Source: Pandoraea anapnoica (lineage in GTDB: Bacteria > Pseudomonadota > Gammaproteobacteria > Burkholderiales > Burkholderiaceae). Taken from it: a stretch of 64,000 nt of DNA. The translations under genes were made by a program, and so were the position numbers. The notes beneath the pieces are model-generated. The model ran no database searches and was not told the origin of the DNA. It was given only the letters and a program-made list of their open reading frames with translations. Shown here one piece after another: positions 33,023-43,100 of this stretch. Each line of letters starts with the position of its first letter. The first letter of the stretch is position 1. The stretch spans positions 1-64,000 of the forward strand of contig NZ_CABPSP010000012.1 in NCBI RefSeq assembly GCF_902459765.1. The letters are read 5' to 3'.

Positions 33023-35620
33023 TTGAGCAAATATCCCTATCCGATCCCGAGTCGCGAAGAGATCCTCGGTGTCCTGCGCACCGCAGACTCCGCGCTGTCC
33101 GCCAACGATATCGCCGAAGCCCTCGCCATCAAAAAGCAGGAGCGCGAAGGCTTCTTCAAGCGCCTCGCCGCCATGGAACGCGACGATCAAATTCGTCTCG
33201 ACCGCCGCGGTTACTATCAGTTGACCCACCCGTCCAACTTCATCGCAGGCCGTGTCATCGGCCACCGCGATGGCTACGGCTTCGCCGTACGCGACGATGA
33301 CGGCGACGACCTCTTCCTCCCCACCGAGGAAATGAAGAAGGTCATGCATAACGATCGCGTCCTCCTGCGCATCGCCGGCTATGACCGCCGCGGTCGCCCC
33401 GAAGGCCATATCGTCGAAGTCGTCAGCCGCGCCAACACCCATGTCATCGGCCGCCTCCTCAACGAGAACGGCGTCATGGTCGTCGCGCCCGAAGACAAAC
33501 GCATCAGCCATGACATCCTGATCCCTCCCCGCGCCCAAGGCAAAGCGAAGGTCGGACAGGTCGTCTCCGTCGAACTCACCGATTACCCCAGCCGTTATAG
33601 CCAGCCCATCGGCCGCGTCTCGGAAGTCCTCGGCGATATCGACGACCCCGGCATGGAAATCGAAATCGCCGTGCGCAAGTACGGCGTGCCCCACCAGTTC
33701 TCCGCCGAAGCCCTCGCCGCCGCCGGTGCGCTCCCCGACGAAGTCCGTGCCCCCGATCTGCGCCACCGCATCGACCTGCGCGACGTCCCCCTCGTCACCA
33801 TCGACGGCGAAGACGCCCGCGATTTCGATGACGCCGTGTACTGCGAACCCGCCAAGGTCGGCCGCACGAACGGCTACCGCCTGATCGTCGCCATCGCCGA
33901 CGTCTCGCATTACGTCGCCGCTGGCGGACCGCTCGACGCCGATGCCCTCACGCGCAGCACCTCCGTTTACTTCCCGCGACGCGTCATCCCGATGCTCCCG
34001 GAAAAGCTCTCAAACGGCCTGTGCTCCCTTAACCCGGACGTCGACCGCTGCGTACTCGTCTGCGACGCACTCGTCGCACCGAACGGCGAAGTGAAGGCCT
34101 ATCAGTTCTATCCGGCCGTCATCCACTCCGCCGCGCGCCTGACCTACACGGAAGTCGCCGCCGTCCTCGGCAATACGAAGGGCGCCGAAGCGCAACGCCG
34201 CGCAACGCTACTGCCCCACCTGCAGAACCTGTACGACCTCTACAAGGTCCTCGCCAAGGCACGTAAGTCGCGCGGCGCCATCGAGTTCGATTCGACGGAG
34301 ACGTACATCGTCTGCAACGCACAAGGCAAGATCGAACAGATCCTCCCGCGTACGCGCAACGACGCCCACCGCCTCATCGAGGAATGCATGCTCACAGCCA
34401 ACGTCTGTGCAGCCGACTTCCTCAAGCGTCACAAACAACCCGGTCTGTATCGTATTCACGCCGGACCTTCGGGCGAACGCCTTCAGGTGCTGCGTACCTT
34501 CCTCAAGACCCTCGGGCTCTCGCTCGGCGGCGGGGACGAACCGGCCACGTCCGATTACTCGGAACTGATGACGCAAATCGAGTCCCGGCCCGATGCGCCC
34601 ATGCTCCAGACGATGCTCCTGCGCTCGATGCAGCAGGCAGTCTACAGCCCGGACAACATCGGTCACTTCGGCCTCGCTTATCCGGCCTATACCCACTTCA
34701 CCAGCCCGATTCGTCGCTATCCGGACCTGCTCACGCACCGCGCCATCAAAGCCATTCTCGCGGGCAAGAAGTACGAGCCGGAAATTCCCGCCGGTGTCGA
34801 GCTGACGACGGGCCTCTCGCCCCACGCACGCAAGCTGCAAAAGGACGACGACAAAAACAAGAAGTCGCCGAGCGCGAAGAAGCGCGACGCGATCTGGGAC
34901 GAACTCGGCCTGCATTGCTCCGCCAACGAACGCCGCGCGGACGAAGCGTCCCGCGACGTCGAAGCTTGGCTCAAGTGCTACTTCATGCGCGACAAGCTCG
35001 GCGAGGAGTACGGCGGAACGGTCAGTGCCGTCACGTCGTTCGGCATCTTCGTGCAACTCGACGATCTCTTCATCGAAGGCCTCGTGCACGTTACGGAACT
35101 GGGCAGCGATTATTTCCAGTTCGACGAAGTCCGCCACGAACTGCGCGGCGAACGCACCGGTATCCGCTATCGACTCACCGACCGCGTGCGCGTGCAAGTG
35201 AGCCGTGTGGATCTGGACGCCCGCAAGATCGACTTCCGCCTCGTACGCGAACCGAACGCCCGCTCGCTCGCGAAGACGTCCGGCCGTAGCGAACGCGGCG
35301 GTGCCCCGGTGCCGACGCCCGCCGCCGGCACGCCCGGTATCGCTGGCTCCGCCAGCGCCGGCCCAACCATCCGTCAACTGCCCAAGGGCGGCGCACTGCT
35401 CAACGGCGTGCAACCTGCACCGGCCGGCAAACGGCCCGCCAAACCCAAGTCCGCGAAGGTGAAAGCCGCGCGTGCAGAGCGCGGCGGAGCCCCCTCGAAG
35501 CACAGCGGTAGCGGCAAGGCACCGGCAAAGCGACAAGGTGGTCAGGGCGGACAAGGTGGGCAGGGCGGTCAGGGCGGTCAGGGCGGCCCCGGTGGTCAGA
35601 CGAAGAAGCCGCGTCGTTAA
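33023..35620 (+). CDS. rnr: Ribonuclease R
   Basis: An 865-aa 3'-5' processive exoribonuclease of the RNB family. Layout: N-terminal winged helix (about 12-70), cold-shock OB domains, RNB domain with catalytic DGEDARDFDDAVY, YFPRRVIPMLPEKLSNGLCSL and FTSPIRRYPDL, an S1 domain (GGTVSAVTSFGIFVQLDD), and a long basic tail ending in Gly-Gln-Gly repeats. The start is TTG at 33023: a stop lies 13 bp upstream in frame and no ATG is nearby. It degrades structured RNA and takes part in rRNA quality control. rlmB follows, as in many proteobacteria. Confidence 0.96.
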   Translation: MSKYPYPIPSREEILGVLRTADSALSANDIAEALAIKKQEREGFFKRLAAMERDDQIRLDRRGYYQLTHPSNFIAGRVIGHRDGYGFAVRDDDGDDLFLPTEEMKKVMHNDRVLLRIAGYDRRGRPEGHIVEVVSRANTHVIGRLLNENGVMVVAPEDKRISHDILIPPRAQGKAKVGQVVSVELTDYPSRYSQPIGRVSEVLGDIDDPGMEIEIAVRKYGVPHQFSAEALAAAGALPDEVRAPDLRHRIDLRDVPLVTIDGEDARDFDDAVYCEPAKVGRTNGYRLIVAIADVSHYVAAGGPLDADALTRSTSVYFPRRVIPMLPEKLSNGLCSLNPDVDRCVLVCDALVAPNGEVKAYQFYPAVIHSAARLTYTEVAAVLGNTKGAEAQRRATLLPHLQNLYDLYKVLAKARKSRGAIEFDSTETYIVCNAQGKIEQILPRTRNDAHRLIEECMLTANVCAADFLKRHKQPGLYRIHAGPSGERLQVLRTFLKTLGLSLGGGDEPATSDYSELMTQIESRPDAPMLQTMLLRSMQQAVYSPDNIGHFGLAYPAYTHFTSPIRRYPDLLTHRAIKAILAGKKYEPEIPAGVELTTGLSPHARKLQKDDDKNKKSPSAKKRDAIWDELGLHCSANERRADEASRDVEAWLKCYFMRDKLGEEYGGTVSAVTSFGIFVQLDDLFIEGLVHVTELGSDYFQFDEVRHELRGERTGIRYRLTDRVRVQVSRVDLDARKIDFRLVREPNARSLAKTSGRSERGGAPVPTPAAGTPGIAGSASAGPTIRQLPKGGALLNGVQPAPAGKRPAKPKSAKVKAARAERGGAPSKHSGSGKAPAKRQGGQGGQGGQGGQGGQGGPGGQTKKPRR
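35536..35592 (+). repeat. 9-bp tandem repeat at the 3' end of rnr
   Basis: Imperfect repeats of the unit GGTCAGGGC/GGACAAGGT encode Gly-Gln-Gly in the RNase R tail. The 9-bp period keeps the frame, so copy-number changes would only lengthen or shorten the tail. Confidence 0.7.
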
Positions 35621-35883
35621 TCGATTCGCGTGCCGTGCACAGCCCCTGCGCTGCGCACGGCACTATGCATCGAACGACGGCGCGGTGAGCGGTTTGCAGT
35701 AAGATGGGCGCCTTTGCCGGAAATCACCGGCATCCGGTACCCGCGATGGATTGCGGCGGCGGCGGCCCATGTGGCTCCCGCCGCCGTCGTGCTTTAGGCG
35801 ACGACAGTTGTGCGTGAAGCAAGCGGCAGCATCCCTCGTCACGGCAACAGACGCCACGGCACACGCTATTTTGAGGAAATGAA

Positions 35884-36654
35884 ATGAGTAAATTGAAAAT
35901 GCTGTTCGGCTTCCATGCCGTGACCGCACGCCTGCGTCACGACGCCACCAGCGTCAAAGAGATCTACTACGACCCGACCCGTCGCGACCGTCGTATGACG
36001 GATTTCCTCAAGGCCGTGGAGTCGTACAAGAACGCCCCGGGCGTCAAGATCAAACTGGTTCAGGCGGACGGCAAACGTCTCGACGGCATGACCGGCACGT
36101 CGCGGCACCAGGGCGTTGTGGCGCAAGCTGAGGAAATCTCGCTGGCCCTCAATCTCGACGAACTGCTCGACGGCATCTCGGGCGATCCGCTGCTGCTGAT
36201 CCTCGACGGCGTGACCGATCCGCACAACCTCGGCGCTTGCCTGCGGGTGGCCGACGGTGCGGGCGCGCACGCCGTGATCGCCCCGAAGGACCGCGCAGTC
36301 GGTCTGAACGCCACCGTGGCCAAGGTCGCGAGCGGTGCGGCTGAGACGGTCCCGTACATCATGGTGACGAACCTCGCCCGCACGTTGCGCGACCTCAAGG
36401 AGCGCGGCATCTGGGTGGTCGGCACCTCCGACGACGCGCCGGCCGATATCTACGGCACGAAGCTCACCGGCCCGATGGCGATCGTCATGGGCGCGGAAGG
36501 CGAGGGCATGCGCCGCCTCGTGGGCGAGACGTGCGACGAACTCATGAGCATCCCGATGGCTGGCGGCTGCGAAAGCCTGAACGTGTCGGTGGCAAGCGCC
36601 GTGTGCCTTTATGAGGCCGTGCGTCAGCGCAAGGTCGCGGTCAAGGGCAAGTAA
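35884..36654 (+). CDS. rlmB: 23S rRNA (guanosine-2251-2'-O)-methyltransferase
   Basis: A 256-aa SPOUT (TrmH-type) enzyme. The N-terminal substrate-binding domain ([20 protein letters not shown]) is followed by the knotted catalytic domain with [32 protein letters not shown] and [23 protein letters not shown]. It methylates G2251 in the peptidyl-transferase P-loop. The leader of 263 bp after rnr contains GC-rich inverted repeats. It is convergent with the deaminase-fold gene on the minus strand. Confidence 0.96.
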   Translation: MSKLKMLFGFHAVTARLRHDATSVKEIYYDPTRRDRRMTDFLKAVESYKNAPGVKIKLVQADGKRLDGMTGTSRHQGVVAQAEEISLALNLDELLDGISGDPLLLILDGVTDPHNLGACLRVADGAGAHAVIAPKDRAVGLNATVAKVASGAAETVPYIMVTNLARTLRDLKERGIWVVGTSDDAPADIYGTKLTGPMAIVMGAEGEGMRRLVGETCDELMSIPMAGGCESLNVSVASAVCLYEAVRQRKVAVKGK

Positions 36655-36720
36655 ATGTTGCACCGCCCTTGAGCAGGCATTGAGGCTGCCGGGGGGCGAT
36701 TTTGCCTCGGGGGACGGCGG

Positions 36721-39700
36721 TCATTGTGTCGACTTCAGCGGCACTCTTGAGCGCGACCCAGAGACCTCATCGGCCTTTTTCGCGTCACCGATGGGACCGG
36801 ATTCGACAGGAAGTCGTGCGATCGCGCCCAGTGTGCCGTATCGCAACGCGTCAAGCCTGAACTGAAAATTTGTCTCGGAGGACTTGTCATCCAGAGGCCG
36901 ATTCCGGTTCTCCCCGGCTTGGGTATTAGTCCGCCGCCTTTCGGCGATTAGCTGTTTGACAGCCTCCACTGCGCGCATGCGGGCCTCTCGTTTGACTCGG
37001 GCTGTTGCCGCCCGGATTTTGTTTGCCGCAATTCTTGCTGTAGCCTCCCGGGCGTCGCGCTGACTCTTGATGAGCGCCTCCTTTTTGGCGTTCTCCATCA
37101 CCCTGCGAGTTGCGTCTGCCGTCGCCTGGAATGCGGTGTTGCGGGCTTGCTCTTTGACGCGAGCCAGCGCCTGTTCTTTGACGTAATTCGATGTGGAAGA
37201 CATTGCCCGCTGCGCCTCAGCACGCGCTTTGGCGGCCTGGAGTTCGGCGGTTCGCGCGGCTTTGCGGGCCAGCCTCGCTTTGAGGGTACGAGCCTCGACG
37301 CCCACCTGAGCTTGAATCTCAGGCTGTACACCACTGGGAGTGGATGTGTCGCAAGTCGCGTCGTCGGCGAGCAAAGCCGCGTATCGGGTGCTAGCTGATT
37401 TCAGGTGCTCACGGAATGCCGCAGCCATCTGTTCCTCATTCGCGTCGGGGTATCGGTACAAATGCTTTCCGTAGCGCTCGATCGTCGCATCGATGATTTC
37501 GCGAATGGCGGGCCCTCTGAGTTCGGCCAGATGTCGGCCGAGTCCCGGCCCAACGCTCGCGAGCACACTTTGCACAATATCGGACGGCGGCGACTCTCCG
37601 GGAATCTCCGCGCGCCAGGCCTCGTCAACCATCGCTGTGATCGTGTTCCTCAATTCGCGCTGTTCACCCACGGTCATCGTCGGCATCGCCTCGCGCAGCT
37701 CGCTTCGCAGACGCTCCTGCTCCAACTCGATCACGCTACGTTCGGAGATCACCGTTCGGATCGCTTCGAGAACTTCGGGCATCGATTTCCCGGCGCTAAC
37801 GAATCGATCCACTGTGGCGGGAGCCCGAGGTGAGATTTTCAGATAACGCAGCACCCGAATGCGCATTGCTTCCATAAGGCCACGCTCGCGGCGTGCGTGC
37901 GTGAGCGACGGGTTCAGGTCGTCTTGTTTTAAAAGGTGATACACCTGATCCAAATGATTCTCACGCGTGGTCGAGCGTGCGCTCAACAGCTCCAGCCAGA
38001 AGCTGCTAAGGAATCGGTTCGCTCTGGCGAGCAGAATCGCTCGCAACGCTTCGGCCGAGACGCCCGAAAGCGTTAGCTCTCGCATCAAAGTGCACCAGGC
38101 GCGCGCCAGGTATGAGTCGTTACGTATCCGATAGCCGACCAGGGCGACGTAGATCTTGCCTTCGTTGGAACGAAGCATGGCAACGGTATCGTTGCCGAAT
38201 GTGGCTTGCTCACGGATGAGCGACGCGAGCAAGTGCAAGTACAGCGCGTTGGCGATGGGGTAGATTTTCGGATGTGCCGGAGACACTGACGAGATACGAA
38301 GTGTGCTCGCAATCACGCCGAGCATCTCCGGTTTTAGTAGTGTCTTCGACACTTCGTTCAGCGTCGCGTGATCGTCGTTGATGAGCGCATCGCGCAGGCG
38401 GTTGGCGGATGTGGCCAGCATCTTGAGCATACGAATTCGACGATCTTCGCTGATCGGACTCGTGACACCGTAGTCGCGGTGATAGACAAAGCTGATGTCT
38501 TGGCCGGTGATCGCTGAGAGTAAGGGCAGGGCCACTGAGCAAGAGTCGCAAGTATCGAGAAAACTATTCACGTGAATGACGGTGATGATCGGGTCCTTGC
38601 GCATATCGTGTTCGATGACCGCCGCGAGAATCTGCTCGGCGTCGCGAAATCGTTCGGGTTGCCGGGCGCCGGGCGGGGTTAGGGCGGGCAGATTGACACG
38701 TGCCCGCGAGGGGCCCGGCGCGTTGGCGATTGTCGCGATCCGTGCGAGTCGCCGTTTCGCATCGATGTAAGTTATGTCGCCAATATCGACGGCATCCTTG
38801 ACGTTGCCCATGGCCTCATGAATGTGCAGCCGCAAACCTTCGAGGCGTTCGCTGTCCGAAGTGGCGAAGTAAACATTGACGCCGGACTCAGCGCCGAGCA
38901 CCGCAAACGCGAGGTTGCCGTTCATTAAATGCATGCGTACGTCGGCAATGCCCGCATCGTGAGAAATGTTCCATTGGCCGTTCTCCTGGAATACCAGATC
39001 GTCCCCCAACAGGGTCCTGTAGATATCCAGATCGCGTTTGTGGAAATAGGCGTCAAAGCGTTGACGGCTACGCAACTGCGCGCGGCAGTTCTCCACATAG
39101 CTCGTCAGTTCGACAGGAGATGTGAGTGTGTTTAACGCGTTGCGGACTGCATCGGCGTCGGGGGACCCCGGGCGTCGCGTGAACGTGCGCGCCACGTTCA
39201 GTGCCGTGAGCGGCGGGTTCTTCATCATGGCGTCAGTCTTGAGCTGACGCTTATGCGCCAGGTATTCGTCGATTTTTTGCTGGTCGTCCCGGTCGTGCGA
39301 GTCCAATCGCCGAAGGCGCACCTGAGTGGCGTCGGGGGGAATGGTACTCGTGACGTAAAAGGCGTCTGCATCGGCACAGACAACGATTTGCCCGATGTCC
39401 GGGAGCTGTACCCCGACCACCGATTTCTCATACGGCACGCCGTCGACGATATCCGACAGTTCCATGCGAACGAGTGCTGCCTCGCCTTGCCCGTTGTGCA
39501 AGGGGGCATTTCTCGCCGATACCGCGCCTGTGATGTGGGGGCGGTAATGGGGCTTGGGGGGCAATCCAAAACGTCGCGCACTGCTTGCGGATAATGCGCT
39601 CGGCTGTAAGTCCTCCTCCGACACCGTGGCGAACCGTCCCTCGATGGCAAAGAAGGCGCGCGCTGCATGCCTTTTGTCGGTCGGTACTGCGCTCTCCGAG

Positions 39701-40185
39701 ACATGACGCTTGCGCCCGGGTAAAGGGGCCGGAACAAGACTGACCACCGAGATCGACGAGGGCGTACGGAACAGTCGCTCGGGAAGGTCGTCGTTACTGG
39801 TGGCTATATCGGGGGCGGTGGGTGTTTCCCACGTGTGCATAAGGTCGGTGAGTCGAGGGTGCGAGTTGCTTGCCTTAAGACGCGGCCAGGTCCGCGTCGA
39901 GTCGGGCACGCGGCCCAACACGTGGCCGGAGGCCATGAAGTCGCTGCTCGGGCGAGTCCGGGGCGGGGCTTGCTCGACTTCATCTGAAGCCGGTCCGCGC
40001 AAGGGCGCTGGAGGTGTGTTTCCGATTGGACCTGGGCACATGAATGGCTTGGCGCTTAGCATCCCGCGGCAGATTGGCTTCGAGCTTCGTTCGAGAGCCG
40101 CCTGCCGTGCACTGGGCAGTTCCATGGCGCCTGATGAGTTGAGAACAACGCAAATGTCCGCCTCGCCCCGACCGGTGACTTTCAA
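36721..40185 (-). CDS. Giant accessory protein with probable deaminase-fold domain (paralog A)
   Basis: Up to 1154 aa, of unknown family. Residues 1-200 are Pro/Ser/Arg-rich and disordered. A core conserved with paralog B begins at LSDIVDGVPYEK (243). A probable cytidine-deaminase fold spans about 420-570: strands NLAFAVLGA and GVNVYFATSDS, then helix RDAEQILAAVI (Asp515, Glu517), strand ITVIHVNSF, TCDSC (Cys546, Cys549), then strand DISFVYHRDYG. The E and CxxC match the superfamily zinc site; Asp replaces the usual His or Cys. Helical 575-900, then Ala/Arg-rich coiled coil 960-1090. No signal or membrane helix. The first codon TTG 40185 has no ribosome site; ATG 40125 is an alternative. Confidence 0.7.
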   Translation of the reverse strand: MKVTGRGEADICVVLNSSGAMELPSARQAALERSSKPICRGMLSAKPFMCPGPIGNTPPAPLRGPASDEVEQAPPRTRPSSDFMASGHVLGRVPDSTRTWPRLKASNSHPRLTDLMHTWETPTAPDIATSNDDLPERLFRTPSSISVVSLVPAPLPGRKRHVSESAVPTDKRHAARAFFAIEGRFATVSEEDLQPSALSASSARRFGLPPKPHYRPHITGAVSARNAPLHNGQGEAALVRMELSDIVDGVPYEKSVVGVQLPDIGQIVVCADADAFYVTSTIPPDATQVRLRRLDSHDRDDQQKIDEYLAHKRQLKTDAMMKNPPLTALNVARTFTRRPGSPDADAVRNALNTLTSPVELTSYVENCRAQLRSRQRFDAYFHKRDLDIYRTLLGDDLVFQENGQWNISHDAGIADVRMHLMNGNLAFAVLGAESGVNVYFATSDSERLEGLRLHIHEAMGNVKDAVDIGDITYIDAKRRLARIATIANAPGPSRARVNLPALTPPGARQPERFRDAEQILAAVIEHDMRKDPIITVIHVNSFLDTCDSCSVALPLLSAITGQDISFVYHRDYGVTSPISEDRRIRMLKMLATSANRLRDALINDDHATLNEVSKTLLKPEMLGVIASTLRISSVSPAHPKIYPIANALYLHLLASLIREQATFGNDTVAMLRSNEGKIYVALVGYRIRNDSYLARAWCTLMRELTLSGVSAEALRAILLARANRFLSSFWLELLSARSTTRENHLDQVYHLLKQDDLNPSLTHARRERGLMEAMRIRVLRYLKISPRAPATVDRFVSAGKSMPEVLEAIRTVISERSVIELEQERLRSELREAMPTMTVGEQRELRNTITAMVDEAWRAEIPGESPPSDIVQSVLASVGPGLGRHLAELRGPAIREIIDATIERYGKHLYRYPDANEEQMAAAFREHLKSASTRYAALLADDATCDTSTPSGVQPEIQAQVGVEARTLKARLARKAARTAELQAAKARAEAQRAMSSTSNYVKEQALARVKEQARNTAFQATADATRRVMENAKKEALIKSQRDAREATARIAANKIRAATARVKREARMRAVEAVKQLIAERRRTNTQAGENRNRPLDDKSSETNFQFRLDALRYGTLGAIARLPVESGPIGDAKKADEVSGSRSRVPLKSTQ

Positions 40186-40192
40186 AAATTGA

Positions 40193-43100
40193 TTGGATGC
40201 CGGGCTGCGAACCGCTCACGCCAAGGCGCACAGCGATTTATGGAAGGCCTCGGCCCAGCGCGACTCTAGTGTCACAAGTACCTCCACCAAAGAGCCGAAA
40301 AGCGGCGCTGACACTTTGCCTACAATCCATCAAACTTCCGCAGTGGCCGGCCCCTCGTCGCATCAGGCGGCAGCCGACACGCTCGATAATTCCCCGCAAG
40401 GCGACACGCCACGGGTATCTCCCGGGCCTCGGGAATCGAGGGAGTTCGTGCGGCCACCGACCGACGCCGTCTCGCCTGCCCGCGCCTCCGAGTGGCCGAA
40501 GCTGGTCACTTGCAAGTCTCCGCGAAAGATCAGCGATTTTGGCCTCCCGCCCAAAGCGGAGCGTCAGCTCCTTCAGCCGCCTGCCGAGACGCACATCGCT
40601 TCGGCGTTATCGAGTTTTCGCGTCAGCCCGGCGTCCCCACCGCCGCCCGCATCGGAGCCAGTGCCGGGTCCATCGCGGGGTGCTACTGGCAGCGGCGACA
40701 AGCATGTGAGTCGGATAGGGCTGTTTGTCCACAATCAGCAATACGTCAGAGTCAATCCCGCTGGCTCTCGTGTTACCGCACTCTCTTCGGAGGACGCCAA
40801 AGCGAGGGGCCTTCCGCCAATACCGGCTTTCAATGATTCGATCAAAGGAAGGATTTCAAACGAACTCCCAATGCCGAGTTTCGTCAGTTCCGGGCCGATG
40901 GGAGAAGAGGGCGCGCCGCGTCCTGCGCCCTCGTTGGTGCCGCTCGTGCTTTCCGACATCGTGCAAGGCGTGCCATTCGAAAAAGAAATTTTTGGGGCCC
41001 GGATCCCGGGCACGACGTCGACAGTGGTTGTCCAGGTGGAGCCGAATCGCTTCCATGCCTCGCGCATGCGGCACGACCATTCCGGGCAGGTGACCTTCGA
41101 ATGGCTGGATCCCCAAGTCCCGGAAGACGAACGTCTGATCGAGCAGTTTCGGGAGATCAAGCATCAAGTAAAAACCGATACCACCGAACTCCATCGCACG
41201 ACCAGCTTTTGCAACGTGGTTCACCAGCTTGAGGCCGAACAAATTCGTTCAGGCCAAACGCGGCCGTCATCTGCTGTTACCGACGATGCCTACCGGATTT
41301 TCACCTCGGAGCACGCGCAGCGAAAATTCGTCGAAGGCAACAAGGCTAGTATGTCGCGCCGTGAGGTATTCAACGCCGAGCGCGACGAATTCGATCTGGC
41401 CGTTTATCGAACGGTGCTCGGATCGGACCTGGTGTTTGAAACCGATGGCGAGTGGAATATCGGGAACCCGGCGGGGGTTGCGGATCTGAAAGCGAGTTTG
41501 CGCGAAAGCAACTTTGCATTTGCCGCCGCCGATACTGCCGCTGGCCGCAAAGTCTATTTCTCGTTGTCCGGCGGCGCTCGAGTAGAGGGTCTGAAGCTCG
41601 CGATACACGATTCGATGGGCAACGACGACGAGATCAGCGTCGACCATCTCACATTTATCGATGCCAAGCGCCGTCTGGCAAAGTACACCCGTGAGGCCCC
41701 AAACGCATCGCGTCGATCCGGTGTGCAGATGAACTTGCCGGTGCTGGACCCCGAGTGCAACACGAACATCGACCGCCGATTCGACGCTGAGCAGATTCTC
41801 GCGGCGGTCATTGCTTACGAGGCGCGCGAGCATCCCGTTACGGGGAGCATCCATGTCAACACGATGCTCGATACCTGCGATTCGTGCGCCGGTGCGCTGG
41901 GGAGACTGCAAACGCAAACGAAGCAGCCGGTCAGCGTCGTCTATCACCGTGATTATGGCGTCACGACCGCAAACAGCCGGAATCCGGCAGTACGCGCCCT
42001 GCAGGAATTCAGTGCCTCGGTCAACGAACTTCACGGGCATCTCATTACGGGGAATTTTGCGCAGATGTACAAGATCGGCCGTCGCCTGCCGACACCGGAA
42101 ATGCTGGGTGCATTGACGGATTGTCTTCTTGAGGCCAATGGCAGCTACACGAACACTGCGCAATTGGGGATCTTCGGCAACGGTTACTACCTGCGCTTGT
42201 TAGGGGTTTTGACGCGTACGGAAGTGGTGCGCTCTGACAACGTCACCGATGCGCTGCTATCCCCGGAAGGTCGCGCTTACGTGTCAATGCTCGGAAGACG
42301 TGTGGCCACCCATCCCATGCTTGCCCGAGCATGGGCGAGTCTCTTGCATGAACTCAAGGAAGCCGGGGTGTCTCGCGACACGCTGCTGGAAGTCATGCTA
42401 AGCAAGCCGAGCGGCTCGGCACGCTGCTTCTACGTAGAGCTGCTGCGCGCCCCACATGCTCCGCGCGATGGGCGAGACTCGCTGGTCGCGTGGCTCAAAG
42501 ACGAAGCACTGGTTCCGGGCATCAGGGAGTTACCGCACTATGTCAGCTTGCGCCGGACGCTGACATTGGCAGCGCGTCTGTTCATTCAGATTCAGCCCGC
42601 GGAATGTCTTGAGTTCAACCATGTCACGCTCAAGGAGGTCCTCGTCCAGGCACGCGAAGTGCTTTCCTTGTCCGCACTCGACGCTGCAGACAACCAGCGA
42701 CTGGCTAATCGACTGCGAGAGGCCATGCCCACGATAACGATCGCGGAGCAGCGAGAGTTCCGCGAGATGATTCACGACACCTTGAACGAGGAGTGGCACA
42801 AGGTTATGCCCGACACTGCGCCACCGTCACACATCGCGACAACCCTGATCGAAGATCTGGGGCCATCGTACGGCAGAGCGATTATCGGCAGTCGTAAAGC
42901 CGCCGTTGACGAGATCATCGCGCGGCGAACCGCAGCCTACGCCGAGTTCCAACAGCGTAATCCTTCCGCAACTCAGAAAGCGCTTCAGGACGTGTTCGAT
43001 GCGCAGGTCCGGGAGGCACGCAAGGAGTATCGGACGGTGCTTTCCGGAGCAAGCGCCACCGCGTCGGAAAACTTAACGACATCGGCAAGTCAGGCGGTGC

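Noticed and set aside
34208-35554. Long minus-strand frame over rnr
   Set aside because: Antisense of the RNase R catalytic and S1 domains; composition is that of a shadow frame.
35530-35600. CRISPR-like repeat pattern
   Set aside because: The repeats have a 9-bp period, are inside the rnr reading frame and have no spacers.
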